Below, piece after piece: positions 1 to 8,230 of a stretch of DNA of 20,129 nucleotides. The stretch lies in assembly GCA_016926135.1 (NCBI GenBank), contig JAFGPH010000194.1:1-20129 (forward strand), read 5' to 3'. The position numbers were made by a program, and so were the translations under genes. Each line of letters begins with the position of its first letter. The first letter of the stretch is position 1. Below the pieces are notes generated by a model. It saw only the letters and a program-made list of their open reading frames with translations, had not been told where the DNA came from and searched no databases. This DNA is from Deltaproteobacteria bacterium. GTDB lineage: Bacteria; Desulfobacterota; DSM-4660; Desulfatiglandales; HGW-15.

Positions 1-813
1 TCACTTCCCTCTGAACACAGGGGTTCTTTTCTCCATGAAGGCCCGAACCGCCTCCATCAGGTCCTCGGACCGAAGGACGGCCGCGTTCTTCTGTGCCACG
101 TACTCAAGACCGGCCTGGATCCCGTGGTCCCGGCTGAAAAGAATCACCTCCTTGGCGCCCTGGACCGAAAGAGGGGAAGAGGCGGCGATCTCGGCCGCCA
201 GTCGCGTGGCCTCCTGGTACATGCTCTCCCGGTTCTCAGAAAGGTGGGTAATGAAACCTATCCTGAGGGCCTCTTCGGCGGTAAAGTTCCTCCCCGTCAA
301 AACCAGTTCCCTGGCCGGACCATGGCCGATGAGGGAAGGGAGACGCTGGAGGGTCCCCAGGTCGGCAATCACGGCGACCTTGGTCTCTCGAACGGCAAAA
401 ACCGCATCCCGGGTCGCCATGCGGATGTCACAGGCGCTCAGGAGATCCACCCCTCCTCCGATACAGTGGCCGTGAACTGCGGCGATCACCGGCTTCCGGC
501 ATCTCTCCACAGCACCGATGGCCTGCTGAAGCATGAGCAGATTCTCCCGGAGACCCTCCCGGAAGCCCGCATCCTCTCCCTGAATCAAAGGCCCCATCTC
601 AAAAAGGTCCGTGCCCGCCGTGAAGCTCTTTCCCTCAGCCCGGAGAACCACCACGCGGACCTCCGGATCCCGGTGAAAGGCCCGGAAGTGCTCCTGCAAC
701 GATTCGAAGAACCGCAGGCCCATGGTGTTTCGCTTCTCCGGCCGGTTGAAGATCAGCCAGGCGATGTGCCCTTCCCTCTCCAGCTTGAACGGGGTCTGAT
801 TGCCCATGCTCAT
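1..813 (-). CDS. Enoyl-CoA hydratase/isomerase (crotonase) family protein, dienoyl-CoA isomerase-like
   Basis: This is a complete 270-residue crotonase-fold protein whose stop codon occupies the first three bases of the window. The oxyanion-hole and substrate-binding regions are clear: a GTDLF segment near residue 67 and GHCIGGGVDLLSACDIR at about 115-131. Acidic residues D123, E143 and D151 sit in the arrangement known from eukaryotic delta(3,5)-delta(2,4)-dienoyl-CoA isomerase (ECH1), including the ADLGTLQRLP segment around 150-159. This suggests double-bond isomerisation of polyunsaturated or ring-opened acyl-CoAs rather than simple hydration; the family is known, the exact reaction is inferred. 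The start ATG (811-813) overlaps the stop of the upstream flavoprotein gene in an ATGA junction, so the two are probably translationally coupled. A general enoyl-CoA hydratase remains possible. Confidence 0.9.
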   Translation of the reverse strand: MSMGNQTPFKLEREGHIAWLIFNRPEKRNTMGLRFFESLQEHFRAFHRDPEVRVVVLRAEGKSFTAGTDLFEMGPLIQGEDAGFREGLRENLLMLQQAIGAVERCRKPVIAAVHGHCIGGGVDLLSACDIRMATRDAVFAVRETKVAVIADLGTLQRLPSLIGHGPARELVLTGRNFTAEEALRIGFITHLSENRESMYQEATRLAAEIAASSPLSVQGAKEVILFSRDHGIQAGLEYVAQKNAAVLRSEDLMEAVRAFMEKRTPVFRGK

Positions 814-1784
814 CTCCTTCGCTCCAACAGGTTGCCGAGTATCTCCTCCGCCTCGGCAATGATCCGTTCGAAAAGCTCCTTCACCGCAGGGATGTCGTGA
901 ACCAGCCCCACCCCCTGCCCGCAGGAGATTACCCCCAGATCCAGGTCCCCAGTCTCATACATGCGTTTGGCCTTTTCACCGGCCACGACAGTCAGGATCT
1001 CGGGGAGGTTGGCCTGGGAGGCCTCCAGTTCCGCGCACCGTTTCGCCGCCCCGTTCGCCCACACCCTGTGGGTGGCGCCGATGGAGCGCATGACGAGCAT
1101 GGTGTCCACTTCACTTGCCCCTACGAGGCCCCGCTTCAGATTATCGTGGATAGGCGCCTCCTTCGTGACCAGGAGCCTCGTGCCCAGGATGACCCCCTGG
1201 GCCCCCAAGGCAAGGAGGGCCAGCAGTCCCCTGCCGTCCGAAACCCCGCCGCCGCCGATCACGGGCACCTTGAGACCTTCCACAACCCTGGGGACCAGGA
1301 CTAGGGTTCCGATATCCAGCTTTCCCGTAGCCCCGCCGTTCTCATACCCGACCACCGTGACGACATCCGCCCCCATCTCCTCGACCTTCTGGGCATATCG
1401 CAGTCCCACGCACTTGTGGATCCAGAGCAACCCCTCCTGCTTGAAACGGATGCAGAGACTCTCCGGCGCGGAGTGCCCTGAGGTCTCGACGATCTTCACG
1501 CCCTTCCGGAGCAGGATATCCAGGTAGTCGTTGTTGTCGATGGGCCGCATCATGGGGAAGAGATTCAGGTTCACTGCAAAGGGCTGATCCGTGAGCTGTT
1601 GCGTGCGGTCCACAGCCTCTGCAAAGGCCTCGCGGCTCTGGTAAATGGCCGACGCCAGAATGCCCAGCCCGCCGGCGTTGGAAATGGCCGACACGAAGTC
1701 GGGCGTGGAGATCCACATCATGGTTCCCCCCACAATGGGATACCTGATGCCCAGCATCTCCGTGATCCGGGTCTTCAACATCAT
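810..1784 (-). CDS. Nitronate monooxygenase / 2-nitropropane dioxygenase-like FMN protein
   Basis: The 324-residue product is a TIM-barrel flavoprotein of the nitronate monooxygenase/FabK superfamily. N-terminal RYPIVGGTMMW (14-24), the GYENGG segment (146-151), GGGGVSDGRG (177-186) and GTRLLVTKEA (201-210) match the FMN-binding elements of the family. The position of the usual catalytic His (a GGH motif) reads GGA here, with Ala152, so classical nitronate oxidation is doubtful and another acyl- or enoyl-directed redox role is possible. Two ATGs stand side by side; an AGGAGG Shine-Dalgarno lies 3 nt before the first and 6 nt before the second, so initiation may be at 1781. The stop overlaps the crotonase gene start by 4 bp, suggesting joint action in acyl-CoA metabolism (inference). 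Confidence 0.88.
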   Translation of the reverse strand: MMLKTRITEMLGIRYPIVGGTMMWISTPDFVSAISNAGGLGILASAIYQSREAFAEAVDRTQQLTDQPFAVNLNLFPMMRPIDNNDYLDILLRKGVKIVETSGHSAPESLCIRFKQEGLLWIHKCVGLRYAQKVEEMGADVVTVVGYENGGATGKLDIGTLVLVPRVVEGLKVPVIGGGGVSDGRGLLALLALGAQGVILGTRLLVTKEAPIHDNLKRGLVGASEVDTMLVMRSIGATHRVWANGAAKRCAELEASQANLPEILTVVAGEKAKRMYETGDLDLGVISCGQGVGLVHDIPAVKELFERIIAEAEEILGNLLERRR

Positions 1785-1896
1785 GCGCCTCCTGGAACAC
1801 CTGCTCGAAGCTGAAAGCTGAAAACGGAGAGGGGAAAACCCCCTTTTAGCTTTGAGCCTTGAGCTTTCAGCTTTTTTGATCCCTTTCCCTCCCTCT
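1785..1896. repeat. Intergenic inverted repeat between AsmA and flavoprotein genes
   Basis: The 112-bp gap holds a perfect 12-bp inverted repeat, AAGCTGAAAGCT at 1808-1819 and AGCTTTCAGCTT at 1862-1873. Inside it is a second short hairpin, GGGGAAAACCCC, at 1831-1842. Further AGCTTTGAG/GAGCTTTCAG units make the stretch repetitive. A T6 run at 1872-1877 follows the hairpin only in the plus direction, whereas both flanking genes are on the minus strand. A simple rho-independent terminator for the AsmA transcript is therefore not obvious. It may be a dispersed intergenic repeat or a transcript-processing or stability element. Confidence 0.5.
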
Positions 1897-3918
1897 CTAC
1901 CTCTTGAACGGCAGACCCTTCAGGAGATCTTTCGCCGTGTCCTTTTGGGTGGTTGGGGCGGCCCCCTCCTTGGTCCCTCCCCCTTTGAGCATATCCTTGA
2001 GGCCCTCAGGTGAGGTCATCCCCTCCTTGAGCTTTTGTTCAAACATGCCTTTCAGGTCGGGGGCAAAGCTCGGCGATGAAAATGTTCCCGTCACCAGGAC
2101 CGGCACCAGAAGGCCGGAGCGTTCTTTGGTATCCGCCTGCCCCTTGAGGGTGGCCACCACCTTGGGTTCCACCCGGAAGTCCAGGGTCTCTTTCACCAGG
2201 TCTGCCTGGCCGGCGGCCTGAAGCCTCAGAAGGGGGGATGCCATGCTCGTCCCCGGGGTGTGGAAGAGCCCGTCCTTGATGGTAAAGGGTACAGCCAGCT
2301 CCGAGAAGTCGGTCTTGGGCTTCTCCGTGGGTTTCTCTCCCAACCCGAAAGAGGCCTTCACATTGCGCACCATGCCTGGCAGATCGATCCCGATGATCGC
2401 CCCGTCGGTGAAGCGCAGATCACCGCTCCCGTTCAGGGTCCTCTTGATGGCCTCCGCCTCGTCACCCTCCATTTTCAGGGTCATCTTGGCCTGGGTCTTA
2501 CCGTCCAGGATGTCCTTTTTCATCACATCGTTCAGGAGCGGTCTCACCTTCATCCCCGCGGTTTCCAGATCCAGACTCGTCTTGGGCGTGTCGGTGCGCA
2601 CGTCTACGACCTCCTTGATGGTGAGAGTCCCCTCGTATGCCTTGAGACCGAAGGGATCCACGTGGATCACACCGCCCCTGGCTCGCACCTTCATGAGCAC
2701 ATCCTGCGCATGGGCGCCCATGGCCTTCACTTTACCCACCCGGATTTCACCATCCAGGACCATCTTTCTCAAGGGTGCATAGTCGGTCTTTTTCTCAGGA
2801 GGTGGAGGTGCAGCCTTCTCACCCGAGGGCTTCTTCTCTGCCGGCGGGGGAAGGTATTTGTCCACATCCAACTGATCGATGTTCATCTTGAAGGCCAGAT
2901 CGGGTTTCGTGAAATCCTTGGCTGCCGCGGAAAAAACGATCTTGGACTGGTCCAGATCCATGACACCGTCCGATAAGGCAACGCTTTTGGTATCCCCTTT
3001 CACCTTGCACTTGAGGGATACCCTGTCGAGGGCGTTGGGGTCGGAGGTGGTGAGGGGGAAGGCCTGACCCAGGGCGCTCATGACTTTCCGAGGCGAGAAG
3101 GGCGCAAGATCCAGGGCAAGATCGAACCTGGGTTGCACGATGACATTGGCGATCTGGCCCTTGAGGCTGAGGCTGATTTCCTTGAGGGCCTTGACTGATA
3201 CCTCCAGAGGAATGCTTCCCATCCCTAGCTCCTTGCCCAGGGGCCCCACATTCCCCTCCACCTGAAGGGGTTTCCCGTCCAGGCTGGCCGAGAGAAGCAA
3301 GCGTATGGGTCGATCCAGAGAGACATCCTTCAGTTCAAGGCCCAGGTCCTTGATCTCCTTGCGGTCCCCCGTGGTACCGTCGATCCAGAGCACATTCCCG
3401 TTTCGGATCGCCATTTCACCGACCACGAGACTCTTGATGGGAAGCTCGCCCAGGGATCCCTTTGCGGGCGGCTTGCCCTTCTCCTCTTGTTTGGTCGGAG
3501 TGGGAGTTTTGGCAGACGGCTTGCCCAGTCCCTCCCAGTTTGCCTTCCCGTCCTTTTTCTTCTCCAGGGCGACCCTGGGACCCTCGATCACAAATCGCTT
3601 CACCTGGATGTCCTTTGACAGGAGGGGCATGAGTTTCACCTGCACGTCAAAGGACTTGACGAACAGCATGTCTTTCTCCTTGAATCCCGGTGGATTTCCC
3701 AGATGCAGGTCCGAGAACGCCAGGCCGGCCCAGGGGAAGAGGGAAAGCTTGAGTTCTCCCCCGATGGCGAAAGGACGTCCCGTGGCCTCCGCGACCTGCT
3801 TTTCGATCTCGGGCTTGTACTTCTGGACATCAATGAACATGGGTACAATGAGCAGGGCCGCGATGATGATCACCAGGAGCCCGAAAATGCCAATCACCGC
3901 CCATTTGATCGCCTTCAT
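1897..3918 (-). CDS. AsmA-family envelope protein
   Basis: The 673-residue protein begins with one strong transmembrane helix (about residues 7-29). The AsmA signature follows at about 30-80: KYKPEIEKQVAEATGRPF, the SLFPWAGL segment and NPPGF. The remainder is beta-rich, with Lys/Pro-rich linkers near residues 140-155 and in the middle (PPPPEKK), and a C-terminal AsmA-like segment before the LKGLPFKR end. AsmA/TamB-like proteins are anchored in the inner membrane, extend into the periplasm and are linked to outer-membrane lipid and protein homeostasis (family knowledge). The start is supported by a GGGAGGTGG Shine-Dalgarno just upstream of the ATG. The gene appears transcribed alone, divergently from the PilZ gene. 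The exact substrate cannot be read from sequence. Confidence 0.88.
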   Translation of the reverse strand: MKAIKWAVIGIFGLLVIIIAALLIVPMFIDVQKYKPEIEKQVAEATGRPFAIGGELKLSLFPWAGLAFSDLHLGNPPGFKEKDMLFVKSFDVQVKLMPLLSKDIQVKRFVIEGPRVALEKKKDGKANWEGLGKPSAKTPTPTKQEEKGKPPAKGSLGELPIKSLVVGEMAIRNGNVLWIDGTTGDRKEIKDLGLELKDVSLDRPIRLLLSASLDGKPLQVEGNVGPLGKELGMGSIPLEVSVKALKEISLSLKGQIANVIVQPRFDLALDLAPFSPRKVMSALGQAFPLTTSDPNALDRVSLKCKVKGDTKSVALSDGVMDLDQSKIVFSAAAKDFTKPDLAFKMNIDQLDVDKYLPPPAEKKPSGEKAAPPPPEKKTDYAPLRKMVLDGEIRVGKVKAMGAHAQDVLMKVRARGGVIHVDPFGLKAYEGTLTIKEVVDVRTDTPKTSLDLETAGMKVRPLLNDVMKKDILDGKTQAKMTLKMEGDEAEAIKRTLNGSGDLRFTDGAIIGIDLPGMVRNVKASFGLGEKPTEKPKTDFSELAVPFTIKDGLFHTPGTSMASPLLRLQAAGQADLVKETLDFRVEPKVVATLKGQADTKERSGLLVPVLVTGTFSSPSFAPDLKGMFEQKLKEGMTSPEGLKDMLKGGGTKEGAAPTTQKDTAKDLLKGLPFKR

Positions 3919-3999
3919 GTTCCACCTCCCTGTAAAATACCTTGAAGAACAAGGATCCCAGCCGAATGGCTCCAGACCGTTTATCCACGCCTTGCTTTC

Positions 4000-4028
4000 A
4001 TTCTATCCTGTCTATAACATATCATCGA
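4000..4028 (-). promoter_or_regulatory. Candidate promoter for the AsmA gene
   Basis: On the minus strand, TAGAAT (4000-4005) is a 5/6 match to the -10 consensus. A weak -35, TCGATG (4023-4028, 3/6), lies exactly 17 bp upstream. The surrounding stretch is locally AT-rich in an otherwise GC-rich window. The leader to the ATG at 3918 would be about 75 nt. Confidence 0.3.
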
Positions 4029-4117
4029 TTCTCATGAATGTCGAGGCAACGCAGAAGACCACCCTTGGGCGAACCCGTCCCACGTTGCAGCCACCCAGGA
4101 TGACCTGAACCCTGAGC

Positions 4118-4146
4118 TTGACATGTTCCCTGGCCGCGGCTAGCCT
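4118..4146 (+). promoter_or_regulatory. Candidate sigma70 promoter for the PilZ gene
   Basis: A perfect TTGACA -35 (4118-4123) is followed after exactly 17 bp by TAGCCT (4141-4146), a weak 3/6 match to the -10 consensus. The position, about 80 bp before the PilZ ATG at 4226, is suitable. The poor -10 suggests a weak or activator-dependent promoter, or chance. Confidence 0.35.
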
Positions 4147-4225
4147 GAGACCGATTTCCCCGGGGATGCGGGCTGCCGGGAACACGGGTGAAATGAGACC
4201 GCGACGAGTCGGAAACGGTTAGGCC

Positions 4226-5041
4226 ATGGATGAGGGTTCTTTTTCAGAGAAGCGCAGGCATCCCAGAGTCGCCTTTGAATCGATCCTTTTTCCTTTTCTG
4301 GGTACCAGGGCGGACGATCATGCCTGTTTCCAGTATCTCCTCCTGGACATCGGCCAGGGAGGACTCAGGATAGCCATTCCCCGGTGGCTGGTCAACCGGG
4401 AACACCTCGTTGAAAAAGAACAGGTCAACTTCCATCTCCCCTTCCGCTACCAGGGGGAGTTCATGGATCAAGGCACGATCGTATGGACGAAATGGGATGA
4501 AGGGCTAGATGCCCAGGTCTGCGGAATCCGGACGGAAGGGAAACCGGGGATTCCCCCCTTTCTCTTCTTTGCCTTTGAGGACCAGAAATTCGTCACCGAG
4601 TGTGCCGAGCATTCATGCGCTCCGGAGATCCTCTGCCGGGTTCTGAAGGACCTCTTCCTTCTTAAGAAGGGTGTCCTCGTCTACCTGAATCACCTGGTAC
4701 CCTACTTCTCCAGGATCACGTCCTATCCCACGGACGAGTACCCCATGCTCAAGAAGATTTTCCTTGACGACATCAGAACCAAGGTCCGGGAGCACCAGGA
4801 AAAGATTGAGGCCCTTTATGATCGGGTGGCCGGACAGGATGGATTCGGAGACGAGATATCGAGGCACCTGGACCTGGAAGAAGTCCGTTCCCTGGTCGAA
4901 TCCGAGCTCTATCTGGAGGTCCTGAAGACCACTTTCCAGACCGACGCCATCATGCCTTACCTGAATGCCATCAAGGACCTGGAGAAAAGGCTCTATACGC
5001 GATACAATTCGCTTGTGATACTCTACGTGCAGTCTCTGTAG
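4226..5041 (+). CDS. PilZ-domain protein with unrecognised helical C-terminal half
   Basis: The 271-residue cytoplasmic protein has an N-terminal PilZ domain (about 9-105). The arginine motif is KRRHPR (R10 and R14 as RxxxR), followed by D41-I-G-Q-G-G46. The latter corresponds to the (D/N)xSxxG motif with the Ser replaced by Gly. PilZ domains commonly bind cyclic di-GMP (family knowledge), and most contact residues are present, so binding is plausible. Residues from about 125 to 271 form a mostly helical region with many charged residues that I cannot assign to a family; it may be an output or partner-binding domain. There is no signal peptide or membrane segment. The Shine-Dalgarno before the ATG is weak. 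It precedes the short-chain dehydrogenase gene in the same direction, but a functional link is not evident. Confidence 0.82.
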   Translation: MDEGSFSEKRRHPRVAFESILFPFLGTRADDHACFQYLLLDIGQGGLRIAIPRWLVNREHLVEKEQVNFHLPFRYQGEFMDQGTIVWTKWDEGLDAQVCGIRTEGKPGIPPFLFFAFEDQKFVTECAEHSCAPEILCRVLKDLFLLKKGVLVYLNHLVPYFSRITSYPTDEYPMLKKIFLDDIRTKVREHQEKIEALYDRVAGQDGFGDEISRHLDLEEVRSLVESELYLEVLKTTFQTDAIMPYLNAIKDLEKRLYTRYNSLVILYVQSL

Positions 5042-5113
5042 CGCCAACGGGTGTGTTCACACCTCAATTTCTCTGACCTGGCCTTGAGGACCAGGTTTTT
5101 CACAGGCAAACCA

Positions 5114-5950
5114 ATGATGCAAGCGGGGCTTCGCGTGGGCGCCAGACGAAATTTCAGAGGCAAGGTCGTCGTGATCACCGGCGCGGCAGGCGGCATGGGC
5201 CGGGCACTGAGCCTCCGCTTCGGCCGGGCCGGAGCCAGGCTGGGCCTCCTGGATATCGAGGAGAAGCTCCTGGGCGCCCTGGTTCGGGAACTCAGCGCCA
5301 GCGGGGTCGACGCCCTGGGTTTACCCGTGGATGTCACGGAAGAAGCGGCCTGCGACCAGGCCATGTCCCGGGTGGTCGAACACTTCGGCCGCGTGGATGT
5401 GCTCGTCAACAATGCAGGCATCACCCACCGCAGCGCCTTCGCACTCACGGACATGAAGGTCTACCGCCGCGTCATGGACATCAACTACTTCGGTTCCCTC
5501 CATTGCGCGAAGGCGGCCCTCGGTCAACTCATACGGAACCGGGGGTTGATCGTCGTGGTGAGTTCCATTGCCGGCTTCGCTCCCCTGCTTGGCCGGACTG
5601 GCTACGCGGCCAGCAAGCATGCCCTCCACGGGTTCTTCGACTCCCTCCGGGCGGAACTGCAGGGAACGGGCATCGCAGTGACCATTGTATGCCCGGGGTA
5701 TACCGCTACCGGCATTGAAAAGAGCGCCCTCGGCGAGGACGGCAGCCCCACGACTCATCCCCAGTCCAGGGTCGGCAAAATGGCGAGACCGGAGCAGGTG
5801 GCGGAGGCGATCTTACGAGCGGCGTCCAGGGAGAAAAGACTGGTAATCCTCTCTACCGTGGGCCGGCTCACAAGGATCATGACCAGGGTCTGTCCATCCC
5901 TTTACGAAAGGCTCATGGCCCGTTCCCTCAGGTCGGAACTCGATAGGTAA
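5114..5950 (+). CDS. Short-chain dehydrogenase/reductase (SDR) family oxidoreductase
   Basis: This is a classical SDR. The Rossmann motif TGAAGGMG follows the VVVIT strand, and NNAG occurs in VNNAGITHRS. The conserved Asn is in MDINYFG, the catalytic Ser in VVSSIAG, and the Tyr/Lys pair in YAASK. The segment after the PG turn (CPGYTATG) is also typical. Such enzymes carry out NAD(P)-dependent oxidation or reduction of alcohols and ketones; the substrate cannot be deduced. I place the start at the ATG at 5114 because it leaves the usual short N-terminal tail before the nucleotide-binding motif. The reading frame is open back to a GTG at 5051, which would give 299 residues. Neither start has a strong Shine-Dalgarno. 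The gene ends 45 bp from the convergent channel gene. Confidence 0.88.
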   Translation: MMQAGLRVGARRNFRGKVVVITGAAGGMGRALSLRFGRAGARLGLLDIEEKLLGALVRELSASGVDALGLPVDVTEEAACDQAMSRVVEHFGRVDVLVNNAGITHRSAFALTDMKVYRRVMDINYFGSLHCAKAALGQLIRNRGLIVVVSSIAGFAPLLGRTGYAASKHALHGFFDSLRAELQGTGIAVTIVCPGYTATGIEKSALGEDGSPTTHPQSRVGKMARPEQVAEAILRAASREKRLVILSTVGRLTRIMTRVCPSLYERLMARSLRSELDR

Positions 5951-5995
5951 CCGAGTCTCCGGGCGCGCGTTTTCCGCGATTCAGCCAAACCACAG

Positions 5996-8218
5996 TCAGG
6001 GTCTGGGTTCGCTCATTGTGACGTTCAGGGGGGCTGACGCCCCTGCCTTGGGCTCGCCCATGTAGACGGTCCGGTGGGGAAAAGGAATCTCGATCCCCCG
6101 CTCGTCAAAGACCTTCTTCATCCTTCGATTGAATTCTCTTCCCAGGGCCCACTGCCTGAGAGGCTTGGTAATCAGTCTCGCCCGGATGACCACCGCGGAA
6201 TCGTCGAACCGGTCCAGCCCGAACACTTCCAGGGGTTCGATCATGTCCTTTCCCCACTCGGGATCCCTGTATAGTTCATCCCCGATCTCCTTCAGGATTT
6301 TAATGACCTCATCCACGTTCTCCCTGTAGGCCACCCCCACATCCAACACGTACCTCGAGAACTCCTTGGTCATGTTCGTGAGGGTATCGATGGCGCTGTT
6401 CGGGATCACATGCACACTTCCCTCCAGCCCCCTCAGTCTGACCTTTCTCAGCCCGATCGATTCCACCATACCCGACTTGCCGCCTACAATGGCCCAGTCC
6501 CCGACCCGGATCGTCTCTTCGAACAGGATGAACAGGCCATTGATCAGGTCTTTCACAAGGGCCTGGGAACCGAAGCCCACGGCCAGGCCCAGGATGCCCG
6601 CGCCCGCCAGGATAGGCCCCGTATTCACGCCCAGGCGATCCAATACAACGATTCCCCCCACAAACGCTGCGGTGATCTTGATGGCCGACTTGATCACAGG
6701 GACCAGGGTCTTCATCTTCTGTGCCGCTTCCGCCTCCTTTCCTTTCGTCTTCTCCTTCAGGTAGTAGTGACTCAGGAAGTCGGTAACCTCCATAACAGCC
6801 ATCACCATCCCCGCCGTAATCAGAATGGCTATGACCCTGAACACCATCGTGCTTCCCATCTCCGACGTGACGAATCTGGAGACCGGGATTCCCCAGATCT
6901 GGGCGATCACACCGAAAGCGACGACGGCCAGAGCCCATCGGAACAACCTTCTCAGGACCAGAATGTAGCGGTTCGTCCTCTCTTCCAGCCCGGGCAGACG
7001 GGACCTCACCTTTTCGTTGATGGTGAAGAACTTCTGAAAAACCCCTTCAAGCATCTTCATGGCAACCAGAAGTGCCAATGCGCTGACACATGTCCACAGG
7101 GTGGCTTCGAAAAGGAAATGGAATCCCTTCCTGTAGTGGAAAACAAGGAACAGGAAGACGGCCCATCCATAGGCGATGATCAGAACTGCACCGTACCCGA
7201 CAGAGGACCTGAGCAACCTTTGGCGCCTTGGCGGCGAAGGGTTTTCATCGGATTTGTCATCCTCTGATCCGTCAAGCCTCAGTCGTAGCTCCCTGGCGAC
7301 CTGAAGGATGAACACCGTGATCATGCAGGGGAAGACCAGGTACAGGACACCGCGCAGAAATGAGAAGACCGAAGGGGCCGCCCTGGTTGCCAAGAGAAAC
7401 TGGATGATGATGATCGCGAAGGCGGTGTAACGTGCAAAACGCAGGACCCAGACCCAGAGGTAATTGGCGTTTTCATCCCCCAACGGGATGATTCGAATGC
7501 CTGCGTCGTCCGGCGAGAGGAGAAGGGAGAAGACCTCGACGGCCAGCCGGTAGAAAAAGAGAACCGTGAAGAGATGGAGAAACAGGGACTGGGCCCACCC
7601 GAAGGACGGAAATGTCTTGAACAGGATGAACAGGGAGAAGAGAATCCCCCCGTAGGGAATGACGGCGAGAATGACCCTGCCGACTTGGGCGACCGCCCGG
7701 GCAAGGGCGCCCTGCCCTGCCACCGGGACCCTCTTCCGGATGAAGATCCGGATGACCCATGCCGCAAGCATCGCCAGGGCCACATTGGAGAGGAGTCTCA
7801 ATGCCTTGTTCCGGATCTCCGCTTCCTTCAACAGGGACACTCCCTTTGCCAGGACTTCGGGAAACCCCGACAGCCACAGGAGAGTGTACCTTCCCCCTCC
7901 GATAAGGCTGCCTGTGAGGTCATCAAACCCTGCAAACAAAACCTCGATGAAGAGCGCCTCCGGCTCCTCTTCTTCAGGTGCCTTTGCTTGCTTTGCGGCC
8001 GTCTCCGCCCGGGTTGTCGCCCGGGCCCGGATGAAACCTTTGAGATCCTTCAGCAAGGCCTCCCGTTTTTGAGGATCTTCCAGGGTGGAGACCACTTCCT
8101 GGAGATCCCCTGCGGATACGTCTTGGTTCTCCTGGGAGCGCGTTTGTGCAGTCGGAAAGAAAAACATGGAAACACAGCAGCTCAGCAGAAAGACCCGAAC
8201 CGTATTGATCGATACCAT
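5996..8218 (-). CDS. Large MscS-family mechanosensitive channel
   Basis: This inner-membrane protein of 740 residues has an N-terminal signal-like hydrophobic stretch (about 5-25). A periplasmic or soluble segment follows, then multiple transmembrane helices. The MscS core lies at about 519-700: a glycine/alanine-rich pore helix (AGAGILGLAVGFGSQALVKD), the beta domain with FEETIRVGDWAIVGG, and the VHVIPNS segment. MscS channels open under membrane tension to release solutes in hypo-osmotic shock; large versions with extra helices resemble MscK/YbiO-type proteins. The reading frame extends upstream to 8344. The ATG at 8216-8218 is preferred because AGGAGG at 8225-8230 sits 6 nt before it and it yields a proper signal peptide. 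It lies downstream of the GH26-like gene across a 138-bp gap and may or may not be co-transcribed. Confidence 0.92.
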   Translation of the reverse strand: MVSINTVRVFLLSCCVSMFFFPTAQTRSQENQDVSAGDLQEVVSTLEDPQKREALLKDLKGFIRARATTRAETAAKQAKAPEEEEPEALFIEVLFAGFDDLTGSLIGGGRYTLLWLSGFPEVLAKGVSLLKEAEIRNKALRLLSNVALAMLAAWVIRIFIRKRVPVAGQGALARAVAQVGRVILAVIPYGGILFSLFILFKTFPSFGWAQSLFLHLFTVLFFYRLAVEVFSLLLSPDDAGIRIIPLGDENANYLWVWVLRFARYTAFAIIIIQFLLATRAAPSVFSFLRGVLYLVFPCMITVFILQVARELRLRLDGSEDDKSDENPSPPRRQRLLRSSVGYGAVLIIAYGWAVFLFLVFHYRKGFHFLFEATLWTCVSALALLVAMKMLEGVFQKFFTINEKVRSRLPGLEERTNRYILVLRRLFRWALAVVAFGVIAQIWGIPVSRFVTSEMGSTMVFRVIAILITAGMVMAVMEVTDFLSHYYLKEKTKGKEAEAAQKMKTLVPVIKSAIKITAAFVGGIVVLDRLGVNTGPILAGAGILGLAVGFGSQALVKDLINGLFILFEETIRVGDWAIVGGKSGMVESIGLRKVRLRGLEGSVHVIPNSAIDTLTNMTKEFSRYVLDVGVAYRENVDEVIKILKEIGDELYRDPEWGKDMIEPLEVFGLDRFDDSAVVIRARLITKPLRQWALGREFNRRMKKVFDERGIEIPFPHRTVYMGEPKAGASAPLNVTMSEPRP

Positions 8219-8224
8219 TGATCT

Positions 8225-8230
8225 CCTCCT
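8225..8230 (-). promoter_or_regulatory. Ribosome binding site fixing the MscS-family start
   Basis: On the minus strand, AGGAGG lies 6 nt upstream of the ATG at 8218. It is one of the strongest Shine-Dalgarno sequences in the window and decides against the longer reading frame that begins at 8344. Confidence 0.75.

Larger units (their letters stand above)
3919..4225. other. Divergent intergenic region
   Basis: These 307 bp separate the divergently transcribed AsmA and PilZ genes. I see no convincing short gene. The region holds one candidate sigma70-type promoter in each direction (listed separately) and a perfect 10-bp palindrome, TCCCCGGGGA, at 4157-4166. The palindrome lies just downstream of the plus-strand -10 candidate, where a repressor could bind; that role is speculation. 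Confidence 0.5.

Noticed and set aside
6410..7267. A 285-codon plus-strand frame opposite the MscS-family gene
   Set aside because: Its composition is rich in Asp, His, Gln and Pro without domain structure, and the opposite strand encodes a clear channel.
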